A stretch of 14,657 bases of DNA from Pseudomonadales bacterium. GTDB lineage: Bacteria > Pseudomonadota > Gammaproteobacteria > Pseudomonadales > Moraxellaceae. The stretch is taken from positions 1-14,657 of the forward strand of contig JABEVH010000280.1 in the NCBI GenBank assembly GCA_013043915.1, read 5' to 3'. The position numbers and the translations under genes are program-made. This document shows positions 7,363 to 14,518 of this stretch, one piece after another. The stretch's first letter is position 1. Each line of letters starts with the position of its first letter. Under the pieces are notes generated by a model. That model had not been told where the DNA came from, ran no database searches, and saw nothing but the letters and a program-made list of their open reading frames with translations.

Positions 7363-7696
7363 GATCTAGGTCCCCGCGGACGGTACGAGCTACAAAAATT
7401 CAACTCACCAGTGATCCACGAGCTTCCTGCCTAGGGCTATAGGCCCCGCACATCGTCCCTCAACCTTAGTGCAGACTGACGATCTCTAATGTTGAGTCTG
7501 TCAGTTCATTGGACATTCACAAGTCACGTCGAACGTATGGTACAGCTGCGCTTACAATTGCAAACACACAACAACGACAAGTGTATCCTAGTATTGTTTC
7601 GCGTGAAGTACAAGTTTACCTGTCAAGATACCGAAATATCCCGATGACTGGCTAGTCGGCTATGATAGTCAGACTTATGCAACAGGATGAGCCTAG
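7363..7696. other. 334-base divergent spacer between the Sel1 gene and oxyR
   Basis: No convincing gene or structured RNA is seen here. The left half carries the candidate Sel1-gene promoter. The right half, next to oxyR, holds short palindromes: GATA-N6-TATC at 7627-7640, GACT-N4-AGTC at 7646-7657 and CTAT-G-ATAG at 7660-7668. The last overlaps TATGAT (7661-7666), the best -10 box for oxyR, though without a clear -35. OxyR proteins commonly repress their own genes, so these dyads are candidate operators, but none has the exact ATAG-N7-CTAT spacing. Confidence 0.45.
7436..7463 (-). promoter_or_regulatory. Candidate promoter for the Sel1-repeat gene
   Basis: On the minus strand TTGAGG (7463-7458) and TATAGC (7441-7436) are 16 bases apart, giving a leader of about 70 bases. 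Each box matches four of six consensus bases. The -10 lies within a 16-base dyad (GCCTA...TAGGC, 7429-7444) that could serve as an operator. Inferred from consensus only. Confidence 0.35.
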
Positions 7697-8605
7697 GTGA
7701 CTCTGACAGAACTGCGTTATTTAGTAAGTCTTGCACAATGGCGACACTTCGGTCGTAGCGCTGATGCCTGTCATGTCAGCCAACCTACGCTTTCTATAGC
7801 CATCAAGCGCCTGGAAGAGGAGCTGGGCCTACAGATCTTTGAGCGGCATCGCCATGAAGTTTTGCTGACTCCCGCCGGCATGCCCATCATCGAACAAGCA
7901 CAACGAGTTCTGAATGAAGTCGATCAACTCTGCAACTTAGCCCGGTATCAGGCCGATGACTGGACCCAACCTTTGCGCATGGGCTGTATATTTACGGTAG
8001 GACCTTATCTTCTGCCTGCCTTGGTAGAAAGATTGCGTACTGAACAAAGCCGTCTCCGGCTTTATGTTACCGAAGATTACACCCATGTATTGCTTAAGGC
8101 CCTACGTGAAGGTGATATCGATGTGGTTTTGGTGGCAGGCCCCATCGACTTGCCAGAAACTCGTTCTGTCGCGCTTTACAGCGAGCCCTTCAAACTTTTA
8201 TTGCCCGTTCAACATCCTTGGACTGATCACACCGTGATCAACATGACTTCGCTGGACCCCTCTCAGATGCTTATGTTGGGGGAGGGGCATTGTTTGCGTG
8301 ATCAGGTGCTTACTTCCTGCCCACAACTTCTGACGGGCGCAGAAGGCCATCTACCTAACGGCAGTTCACTAGCTACACTTCGTCACATGGTAGCCCTAGG
8401 CATAGGTATGACGCTGATCCCCGGCTCTGCTGTAAATACCTTGGCGGGGGAAACTGAATCCTGCCTCTGTGTCCGTAGCCTTGATCCTGAGCCTGGCCGT
8501 CAGATCGTGGCACTGTCTCGTCAACGGTTTGCCCGTAATTCAGCCCTGCGTGAACTGATGTCTCATCTGCATGCGTTGCATCTTCCTGGCACCGAGCCAT
8601 GCTAA
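7697..8605 (+). CDS. oxyR: Hydrogen peroxide-sensing regulator OxyR
   Basis: OxyR is a LysR-type activator oxidised by hydrogen peroxide to a disulfide form that switches on peroxide defence genes. The 302-residue protein opens with the OxyR-type MTLTELRYLVSLA and has a winged helix-turn-helix at about residues 1-60 (HFGRSADACHVSQPTLS). The sensing loop GEGHCLRDQVLTSC places the two redox cysteines at positions 199 and 208, the classic OxyR positions. The PYLLPALVERL segment after residue 102 is typical of the effector domain. Translation starts at GTG with AGGA upstream. The recG ATG overlaps the oxyR stop by 7 bases, so the two are cotranscribed, as in Pseudomonas. Possible targets in this window are the rubrerythrin genes near 14.4 kb. 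Confidence 0.95.
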   Translation: MTLTELRYLVSLAQWRHFGRSADACHVSQPTLSIAIKRLEEELGLQIFERHRHEVLLTPAGMPIIEQAQRVLNEVDQLCNLARYQADDWTQPLRMGCIFTVGPYLLPALVERLRTEQSRLRLYVTEDYTHVLLKALREGDIDVVLVAGPIDLPETRSVALYSEPFKLLLPVQHPWTDHTVINMTSLDPSQMLMLGEGHCLRDQVLTSCPQLLTGAEGHLPNGSSLATLRHMVALGIGMTLIPGSAVNTLAGETESCLCVRSLDPEPGRQIVALSRQRFARNSALRELMSHLHALHLPGTEPC

Positions 8606-10626
8606 GTTCATTGCTGGACTTGCAACATGAAGCTGTCAGCAAACTACGCGGGGTGGGGCCAGCGCTGCAACAGCGACTTCTGCAGTTATCTATCCTGACA
8701 ACTGCAGATCTCGTGATGCACCTTCCTAGAGACTATCAAGATCGCTCCGTCATTACCCGCATTGCCGATGCTCGTCCAGGCATGATGGTGCAGCTTCAAG
8801 CTCGTGTGACTGAAGTTCGACAGGATCAAGGTCGCCGTCGTTCTCTCGCTGTTACCGTCAATGATGGCTCAGGCTTTATTATTTTGCGTTTCTATCACCT
8901 TACATCCCGGCAACTGGGACTGAGCCCGGGGCCGCTACTACGTATATTTTATGGAGAAGTCAGGTCAGGGGCCGGGGGATTTGAGATTTATCATCCTGAA
9001 ATTAGTGATAGTTCAGCACAACTTCCAGCAAGCTATCTCCCCATCTACCCTATCACGGAAGGTCTCAATCAGCTGCGTTTGCGCTCACTGATACATCAGG
9101 CTTTAAAGCGTATGCGTGCTGACCATCCCATGGAATCCATACTGCATCAACTGCACACTCCCTCCATGGCCCTTGATTTACAGCAGTTACGCAACTTTCG
9201 CCACCCTCTGCAACAGGAGCTCATCATTGAGGAACTTGCAGCGCATCAAATCAGTCTGTTGAAGCTGCGCATGCAGACACAACAGCGAAAATCCTTATGC
9301 TTAACTTCAGACCCCACCACCCAACAGCGTATGATCGAGGCACTGGGTTTTACGCTGACGCGAGCCCAGACCAAAGTGATCGGAGAAATACTTGCTGATC
9401 TGCAGACAGGGCACCCCATGTTACGCTTGATACAGGGTGATGTGGGCAGTGGCAAAACAGCCGTTGCTGCACTGGTCATTGCTCAAGCCCTGCATGCTGG
9501 CTGGCAAGTAGCGCTCATGGCTCCCACTGATCTGCTGGCTGAACAGCATTACCAGCGCCTGCAACCCTGGTTATCGCCTTTAGGCTATGCCACCCATTTT
9601 CTTAGTGGGCGCAGCCGTCCACGAGAACGTCTCCTGCTGCAGGATCATCTTAACCAGGCTGCACCTTGCCTGGTTGTTGGTACTCACGCGCTGTTTCAAG
9701 ATGATGTAGCTTATACAAGACTGGGCCTGGTGATCATTGATGAGCAGCATCGTTTTGGCGTTCACCAGCGCTTGGCTCTGCGTGATAAAGCGATGCCTGG
9801 CCATGAGGCTCATCTGCTGGTCATGACAGCCACACCTATTCCCCGTACTCTGGCCATGAGTGCCTACGGCGATCTTGATACGAGTATCATTGATGAATTA
9901 CCTCCAGGTAGACGACCCATCACTACCGTGGTGCTATCACAAGAACGCCGGCATGACGTGATTCAGCGCATGGAACACCACTGCCTGCAAGGGCACCAGG
10001 TCTACTGGGTATGTACCCTTATTGAGGAATCTGAAACCTTGAGTGCTCAGGCAGCTGACGTCTCGGTGCAGGAACTACGAGACTCCCTGCCAACTCTCCG
10101 TTTTGGCTTGATCCATGGGCGTATGCCGTCGGCTGAAAAGCAGGCAACCATGCGAGCTTTTGCCTTGCATGAGCTTGATGTTCTGGTGGCCACTACGGTT
10201 ATTGAGGTGGGAGTGGATGTCCCCAATGCATCCCTCATGGTCATTGAAAATCCTGAGCGCCTCGGGCTGGCACAACTGCATCAACTGAGAGGTCGTGTGG
10301 GTCGTGGTTCTATCGATAGCTATTGTGTTCTGCTTTACGGAACACCTTTGGGAACTCTGGCGAGGCAACGATTAAGCATACTTCGCGACAGTCAGGATGG
10401 ATTTATAATCGCTGAAAAAGACCTTGAGCTGAGAGGGCCGGGGGAAGTGCTTGGCACCCGTCAGGCTGGGCTATCACGATTACATATCGCGGATATGGAG
10501 CGCGATGGTTATCTATTACCTCAAGCCCAACAGCGAGCTTATCAATGGTTGCAACAACCCGAGGATGAACAACAGGCCTTGCTCCAACTCTGGCTACGCG
10601 AATCTCACCACTATGCCAGGGCCTGA
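8599..10626 (+). CDS. recG: ATP-dependent DNA helicase RecG
   Basis: RecG drives fork regression and branch migration at stalled forks, R-loops and recombination intermediates. The 675-residue protein is slightly shorter than E. coli RecG (693). The N-terminal wedge/OB region spans about residues 1-230 (LRGVG at 16-20, LPRDYQDRS at 42-50). Helicase motifs follow in order: Walker A GDVGSGKT (280-287), APTDLLAEQH (308-317), DEQH box (381-384), MTATPIPRT (409-417), HGRM (506-509), ATTVIEVGVD (531-540) and QLRGRVGRG (562-570). The RecG-specific LRGPGEVLGTRQAG is at 611-624. The ATG overlaps the end of oxyR, indicating coupled translation and linking a repair helicase with peroxide-responsive control. 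Confidence 0.97.
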   Translation: MLSSLLDLQHEAVSKLRGVGPALQQRLLQLSILTTADLVMHLPRDYQDRSVITRIADARPGMMVQLQARVTEVRQDQGRRRSLAVTVNDGSGFIILRFYHLTSRQLGLSPGPLLRIFYGEVRSGAGGFEIYHPEISDSSAQLPASYLPIYPITEGLNQLRLRSLIHQALKRMRADHPMESILHQLHTPSMALDLQQLRNFRHPLQQELIIEELAAHQISLLKLRMQTQQRKSLCLTSDPTTQQRMIEALGFTLTRAQTKVIGEILADLQTGHPMLRLIQGDVGSGKTAVAALVIAQALHAGWQVALMAPTDLLAEQHYQRLQPWLSPLGYATHFLSGRSRPRERLLLQDHLNQAAPCLVVGTHALFQDDVAYTRLGLVIIDEQHRFGVHQRLALRDKAMPGHEAHLLVMTATPIPRTLAMSAYGDLDTSIIDELPPGRRPITTVVLSQERRHDVIQRMEHHCLQGHQVYWVCTLIEESETLSAQAADVSVQELRDSLPTLRFGLIHGRMPSAEKQATMRAFALHELDVLVATTVIEVGVDVPNASLMVIENPERLGLAQLHQLRGRVGRGSIDSYCVLLYGTPLGTLARQRLSILRDSQDGFIIAEKDLELRGPGEVLGTRQAGLSRLHIADMERDGYLLPQAQQRAYQWLQQPEDEQQALLQLWLRESHHYARA

Positions 10627-10663
10627 CAAACCGATAACAGCATGCATAATGGTGAGATCTTCC

Positions 10664-10669
10664 TATACT
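10664..10669 (+). promoter_or_regulatory. Candidate -10 element before the HDOD gene
   Basis: TATACT (five of six consensus bases) lies 26 bases before the preferred ATG at 10695. No good -35 was found at 16-18 bases. Initiation near 10676 would leave only about seven bases before the alternative ATG at 10683, which favours the downstream start. Confidence 0.3.
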
Positions 10670-10694
10670 GTAAAGTGGAGTAATGGGAGGCATC

Positions 10695-12035
10695 ATGGGG
10701 TTACCTTGGCTGGTACAAAAATACTTGGATGATCAGCAAATTAGCTGTATCCACGCTGAAGATGATACGCAGGATTATGGTGCCATGCGCCTGTGCGTAC
10801 TGTACCTTGAGGACTCCTTGGGACCTTTGCAATATGTGCTTCCACAAAGCCATATGCTGCTGTTGCATACCATGGCTGAAACCTTGGGCCGTAACTTTAC
10901 GTCGATGTCGCCAGAATCTTTAAACTCCCTGTTAGTTCGCTTGGGGCTGGATGAGGCGACCGGAGTCCTTCCCATTCCTGATTTTCATACTTTGATTGAT
11001 CAGAGCATTTTAGGGCACAGCCACTATTTACTTCCTTCAGGGCAAGCTCATAGCCTGCTCATGCTTGATGCTGAGCAAATCGATATACTCATACATGATT
11101 GTGATGCCGAGGTTGTAAATTTTGCCAGTGACAGTCGCCTGCCATGGCCTGACGACGATGATGAAGGTCAAATCCTTGCTTCGGTTCAGAGCCTGACCTC
11201 ACTACGTATCCGGCAACGTTTGATAGAAACACTGGAAATCCCCCCTCTACCCGATACTGCCCGACAGATACTGCGTTTGCGGCTTGATCCAGATGCCAGT
11301 ATCGAAGAACTGGCCAGTATCGTTGATCGCGACCCCAGCCTGAATGCTCAGGTCATTTGCTGGGCCTCTTCTCCCTACTATGCCACGGCAGTTCCTGTGC
11401 ATACTACCGAAGAAGCTATCACCCGTGTCTTAGGTTTTGACACCGTGCTGAATATGACGTTGGGACTGTCCTTGGGGCGCACACTAAGCCTGCCTAAGGA
11501 CGGACCTGGCGGGCTCATGCCTTATTGGCAGCAGGCAGCACTCACTGCCTATGGCATGCAAAAACTGGTTCAAGCCATGCCGCGCCCCTATTCACGCCAG
11601 GCTAATACCGCCTATCTTTGCGGCTTATTGCACAATTTTGGATTTTTAATTCTGGGGCATTTATTCCCGCTTCATTTCTCGATCGTATGTCGCCACATTG
11701 AAGCCAACCCTCATCTTCCTGTGTCCAATATAGAGTACTTACTTTTGGGAGTGACCCGCAACCAGCTATCCTCGTGGCTGCTTCAAACCTGGGGTATGCC
11801 TGAAGATGTGGTCACTGCACTGCGATATCAGGATATGCCCAGCATGGCTTCCGAACCGGCATTTTTAACACGCTCTTTACATCTAACTCGGCAGTTATTG
11901 AGTGGTCAGGATGCTGATTCCGTCGATGTATCTCATTTACCCCTGCACGCAGACGATGCCAATTATATTATCCATCGCCTACTTGAAGAACAGTCCGATA
12001 ATCTACGAACCCTCGCTGCACAAATGGTTACCTGA
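10695..12035 (+). CDS. YbaK-like plus HDOD two-domain protein
   Basis: The 446-residue protein combines an N-terminal YbaK/aminoacyl-tRNA deacylase-like domain (about residues 1-135, including GLPWLVQKYLDD and LGLDEATGVLPIPD) with a C-terminal HDOD domain (about 180-400). The HDOD part has LEIPPLPDTARQILRLRLDPDASIEELASIVDRDPSL features and a GLLHNFG stretch where catalytic HD proteins have HD; HDOD domains generally lack phosphohydrolase activity and act in signalling. The N-terminal domain does not show the catalytic lysine expected near the GAMRLCVLYLED strand, so it may bind rather than hydrolyse. The start at 10695 follows GGGAGG by four bases; an ATG at 10683 is also possible. Proteins of this architecture sit next to recG in pseudomonads too. 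The 3' end overlaps the opposing SCP2-like gene by 8 bases. Confidence 0.88.
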   Translation: MGLPWLVQKYLDDQQISCIHAEDDTQDYGAMRLCVLYLEDSLGPLQYVLPQSHMLLLHTMAETLGRNFTSMSPESLNSLLVRLGLDEATGVLPIPDFHTLIDQSILGHSHYLLPSGQAHSLLMLDAEQIDILIHDCDAEVVNFASDSRLPWPDDDDEGQILASVQSLTSLRIRQRLIETLEIPPLPDTARQILRLRLDPDASIEELASIVDRDPSLNAQVICWASSPYYATAVPVHTTEEAITRVLGFDTVLNMTLGLSLGRTLSLPKDGPGGLMPYWQQAALTAYGMQKLVQAMPRPYSRQANTAYLCGLLHNFGFLILGHLFPLHFSIVCRHIEANPHLPVSNIEYLLLGVTRNQLSSWLLQTWGMPEDVVTALRYQDMPSMASEPAFLTRSLHLTRQLLSGQDADSVDVSHLPLHADDANYIIHRLLEEQSDNLRTLAAQMVT

Positions 12036-12480
12036 TCTGTACCCAGTCAGGAAGTTTGGGCCGCAGGTAACGGCCAACGCTAACTAGCCAAAATAGAGGT
12101 GCCGGATCGCCATGCAGCTTCACTTCCCCGTCTTGCATGGCGCGCATAAACAAAGGCTGGCTAGCTCTAAGCAGCAATTCAAATCCGTAATCCGGCCGAA
12201 TGAAAGTAATAGTTAATGTCGGCTCCACATGGATGCCTGCATGACTCTCTACGTTGCCATTTTTCACCTGAAAATAACGCGAACAGCGCTGGGATGCTGT
12301 CGTCATTTGCAGCACAAAGTTTTTTCCTTCCAGACTGGCCTTGAATGCCGCGCTATGCTTGGCAGCACTTTGCATGCGTCGCGCAATCATCCACATCAAG
12401 GCTTTAAGCCTGAAATTACCTGTACCAGCCACACCACCACCTTCCATTTTATAATTATTATGGGAACGTCTTCTCATCAT
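12028..12480 (-). CDS. SCP2-like sterol/lipid-carrier domain protein
   Basis: The 150-residue protein resembles the SCP2 lipid-binding fold, also found in the ubiquinone-pathway accessory factor UbiJ. The domain runs from about residue 38 to 130, with a strand pair RYFQVKNGNVESHAG, the TLTITF strand, and the characteristic helix-turn-strand ALFMRAMQDGEVKLHGD-like segment (here LFMRAMQDGEVKLHGD, about residues 109-124). There is no signal peptide. The first ATG overlaps the reductase stop codon in an ATGA arrangement, so its translation is probably coupled to the reductase; a second ATG follows immediately. The lipid ligand and exact role are unknown. It is the last gene of the rubrerythrin-side series. 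Confidence 0.75.
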   Translation of the reverse strand: MMRRRSHNNYKMEGGGVAGTGNFRLKALMWMIARRMQSAAKHSAAFKASLEGKNFVLQMTTASQRCSRYFQVKNGNVESHAGIHVEPTLTITFIRPDYGFELLLRASQPLFMRAMQDGEVKLHGDPAPLFWLVSVGRYLRPKLPDWVQIR

Positions 12481-13637
12481 AACGTGGCTAGCATATCTGG
12501 CAACATTTTCTGCAAAGCCGATTTCTCAGCCGATTGTTGCGCCCAGCGTCCCATCAGTACAAAGCCTAGCAGTCGCTGGCTGGGATCATAAAATAAAGCT
12601 CTAACATCGCCCCCTTCAGCTTCAAGTTCCCAACTTCCCTCGGTTTGTGCAGCAACCGGAGCGACCACCACGGGGCAACTTGGTGTTTTGACGACGACAG
12701 GCATCGCCGGGTAATGCACTGCCGTTCTATTCCCTGCCAAAGTCTTAGCCAAAGCACGCGCCTGCGCCATGAGCGGCAAAACATAGGGCAACACTAAACC
12801 TTCAACCTCCGCACAGTCCCCCAAAGCGTACCAGCCAGGCACACTACACTCCAGATAACGATTGACCTGAATTCCACGCTGACAGGACAGTCCTACCGTC
12901 TGGGCCAAGGCGATACGAGGTCTTAGGCCTACTGCACTTAGTACCACATCTGCTTCCAGCACACTGCCATGGCTTAATGTTACCCTGAGGTTTGAGCCTT
13001 TATGATTTATCGCACTTACCCCCTGCCCAAGATGCAACCTGATACCCTGCTCCTGCAGGGCACTTGCTAGTGCTAGCGAAGCCACCTCAGGCAATAGCGA
13101 TGGCAAAAGTCGCCCTGCTGGCTCCACCAGATCAATATCATATCCCCCTGTACGCAGGTCATGCGCGAATTCACAGCCAATCAAACCTCCGCCTAAGATG
13201 GTAACGCGACGTGCCCCTGACAGGGATGCTTGCAAATGACGGTAGTCACCCAAATCATTGACACTGTGCATCGTTGCACTGGCATCCCCTCCCAAGGAGG
13301 GCCGGAAAGGATCCGCCCCCAAGGCCAGGACTACTTCGCTACCCTGCAGAACTTGCCCGTCTTCCAAACTAACCTGGCGAGTCTCGGCATTCAAACTTAA
13401 CACGCGGTTCTGTATAATCTCTGCCTTCAGTTGTACGGCCATCGCTGCCATCGTGGTCATGATCAGGTCATCGGCAGACTTACCCTTGGCATATCCAGTA
13501 GACAGCATGGGTTTGCTGTAACTGTTGCCCTCATCCGCGGTAATAAGTATCAACGGCCCTTCCGGCACTAACTTTCGCCATTCTTTTGCCAGGGTATATC
13601 CGGCCAAGCCTGTACCTATAATGATCAAAGGTTTCAT
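12477..13637 (-). CDS. rubB: Rubredoxin-NAD(+) reductase
   Basis: This FAD enzyme passes electrons from NADH to rubredoxin. The 386-residue protein shows the two-dinucleotide-fold layout: FAD motif GTGLAG at residues 8-13, the active-region SYSKPMLSTGYAKGK at 39-53, the NAD-binding GGGLIG at 149-154 followed by E156, and the second FAD motif ALGDCAE at 271-277. The C-terminal domain ends at the ATGA overlap with the SCP2-like gene. The ATG at 13637 is preferred over the TTG one codon earlier; AAGGAG lies about seven bases upstream. The rubredoxin gene is 33 bases upstream in the same direction, supplying its partner. Related systems also feed alkane hydroxylases, but no such gene is seen here. 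Confidence 0.93.
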   Translation of the reverse strand: MKPLIIIGTGLAGYTLAKEWRKLVPEGPLILITADEGNSYSKPMLSTGYAKGKSADDLIMTTMAAMAVQLKAEIIQNRVLSLNAETRQVSLEDGQVLQGSEVVLALGADPFRPSLGGDASATMHSVNDLGDYRHLQASLSGARRVTILGGGLIGCEFAHDLRTGGYDIDLVEPAGRLLPSLLPEVASLALASALQEQGIRLHLGQGVSAINHKGSNLRVTLSHGSVLEADVVLSAVGLRPRIALAQTVGLSCQRGIQVNRYLECSVPGWYALGDCAEVEGLVLPYVLPLMAQARALAKTLAGNRTAVHYPAMPVVVKTPSCPVVVAPVAAQTEGSWELEAEGGDVRALFYDPSQRLLGFVLMGRWAQQSAEKSALQKMLPDMLATL

Positions 13638-13670
13638 CAAAAACTCCTTCCAGCTTGGCCCATAGCTAAC

Positions 13671-13835
13671 TTAGATTTCTACCATGTCAAAATCATCTTT
13701 ACCTACACCGCAATCAGGGCAAACCCAGTCAGCGGGAATATCCGCCCATGCGGTCCCTGCTGGTATTCCATCCCAGGGCATACCCACGGCTTCGTCATAG
13801 ATAAATCCACATACTGCACATTGCCATTTCTTCAT
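13671..13835 (-). CDS. rubA: Rubredoxin
   Basis: Rubredoxin is a one-iron electron carrier. This 54-residue protein has the normal length and two CxxC knuckles: C6-A-V-C9 and C39-P-D-C42. The segments MKKWQCAVCGFIYDEA and DWVCPDCGVGKDDF closely resemble the rubredoxins of alkane-degrading and other gammaproteobacteria. Three consecutive ATG codons lie at the start (13841, 13838, 13835). The last gives the usual MKKW start and the best spacing (eight bases) from the GGAG site; the second is also possible. The gene is flanked by its reductase and by the rubrerythrin, suggesting that RubA carries electrons from RubB to rubrerythrin. Confidence 0.96.
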   Translation of the reverse strand: MKKWQCAVCGFIYDEAVGMPWDGIPAGTAWADIPADWVCPDCGVGKDDFDMVEI

Positions 13836-13914
13836 CATCATTGCTCCGTCAGACCCGGGTTATCTTACCGGCGTTAAACTACTTTTTGATCTATAAAAAC
13901 ACAATGGCTCTCTT

Positions 13915-13929
13915 TACATGCTCAGCATG
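13915..13929. repeat. Perfect inverted repeat after the rubrerythrin stop
   Basis: ACATGC and GCATGT form a 6-base stem around a 3-base loop, two bases past the rubrerythrin stop codon. No T-run follows on either strand, so it is not a standard intrinsic terminator. It might stabilise the 3' end of the rubrerythrin message or lower expression of the downstream rubredoxin genes. Confidence 0.5.
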
Positions 13930-13931
13930 TC

Positions 13932-14417
13932 TTAACAGCCTTCCTGCGCCAGAGCATCATGCCTTAACTGGTAATGGGCTGCATGACGTTGCTCAACCTT
14001 GGCTAGTGCGGCAAAGCGTTTTTCTGCCTTAGCCAAGGTTATCTTGAAAGCCTCGGCATGTTCCTTGGACTCATCAGCCTGAGCACTGAATTCTGCCATA
14101 GCGAATGGTGCCTGGTCTGCAACCGCCTGCTCGCGGAAACGGGGATACATTTCAGAGTACTCATAAGTCTCTCCCGCAATGGCAATTTCCAGCATGCGAC
14201 TAGGTGTTAGCGTGCTAGCAGGATACAGTAGGTCGAGGTGACCTAGGGCATGGTGTACCTCTTGCGAGGCGGTTGCTTCAAAAGTCTGGGCCGTAACTTC
14301 ATCCCCCATGGATCTTGCCAGACGGGCAAAATAAGTATATTTCATATAGGCCATCGATTCTCCTGCAAATGCAGCCTCGAGATTCTTGCCGGTTACGGTA
14401 ATATCAAGTTTCATCAT
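13932..14417 (-). CDS. Rubrerythrin family diiron protein without a rubredoxin domain
   Basis: Rubrerythrins are ferritin-like diiron proteins that reduce hydrogen peroxide using rubredoxin-delivered electrons. The 161-residue protein starts with the family-like NLEAAFAGESMAYMKYTYFA (residues 12-31, ligand E20), then SQEVHHA (E53, H56) and AGETYEYSEMYPRF (E83 and E86). The C-terminal ligand pair is ambiguous: E116 with H120, or E142-x2-H145. There is no C-terminal CxxC rubredoxin domain; the protein ends shortly after the helical part. A separate rubredoxin is encoded next, 96 bases downstream. GAGGA lies five bases before the first of two ATGs (14417, 14414). The gene is divergent from ubiC and has an OxyR-like site in its upstream region. 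Confidence 0.9.
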   Translation of the reverse strand: MMKLDITVTGKNLEAAFAGESMAYMKYTYFARLARSMGDEVTAQTFEATASQEVHHALGHLDLLYPASTLTPSRMLEIAIAGETYEYSEMYPRFREQAVADQAPFAMAEFSAQADESKEHAEAFKITLAKAEKRFAALAKVEQRHAAHYQLRHDALAQEGC

Positions 14418-14475
14418 CTTTTCCTCGTGGGATTGCTGTCGACGAGATTTGAGTGTAAGTAAACTTGCCGCATTC

Positions 14476-14481
14476 GTATAA
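14476..14481 (-). promoter_or_regulatory. Candidate -10 box for the rubrerythrin gene
   Basis: On the minus strand TTATAC (14481-14476) would start transcription near 14469, leaving about 50 bases of leader. The expected -35 position (14499-14504) reads ATCAAA, a poor match, as is usual for activator-dependent promoters. An A-rich tract fills the spacer. The same bases hold a perfect plus-strand TATAAT (14477-14482) that could serve ubiC. Confidence 0.4.
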
Positions 14482-14502
14482 TTGATTATTTTTGTTTTTT
14501 TG

Positions 14503-14517
14503 ATAGGATTTAACTAT
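14503..14517. promoter_or_regulatory. Candidate OxyR-binding palindrome (ATAG-N7-CTAT)
   Basis: ATAG (14503-14506) and CTAT (14514-14517) are separated by exactly seven bases, the half-site spacing of the published OxyR consensus. The extended sequence GATAGGATTTAACTATT agrees with the GATAGGTT-n-AACCTATC form at about 12 of 16 positions. Its centre would lie near -41 of the predicted rubrerythrin start point, overlapping the weak -35. Only one copy of the 15-base unit is seen; E. coli sites usually have two. It also lies in the predicted leader of ubiC. Confidence 0.5.
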
Positions 14518-14518
14518 T

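Noticed and set aside
7363..7696. Small RNA gene (OxyS-like) divergent from oxyR
   Set aside because: OxyS is located there in E. coli, but no hairpin plus T-run terminator or strong promoter pair was found, and a protein gene occupies the divergent side.
10683..10694. Upstream ATG (10683) for the HDOD gene
   Set aside because: GGAG is only two bases away, too close, while the ATG at 10695 follows GGGAGG by four bases. Not fully excluded.
14477..14482. Perfect TATAAT as a certain ubiC promoter
   Set aside because: No acceptable -35 was found at 16-18 bases upstream, so it was kept only as a possibility within other entries.
14487..14501. T-rich tract before ubiC as an intrinsic terminator
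   Set aside because: No GC-rich stem precedes the T-run on the plus strand; it reads better as an A-tract in the rubrerythrin promoter region.
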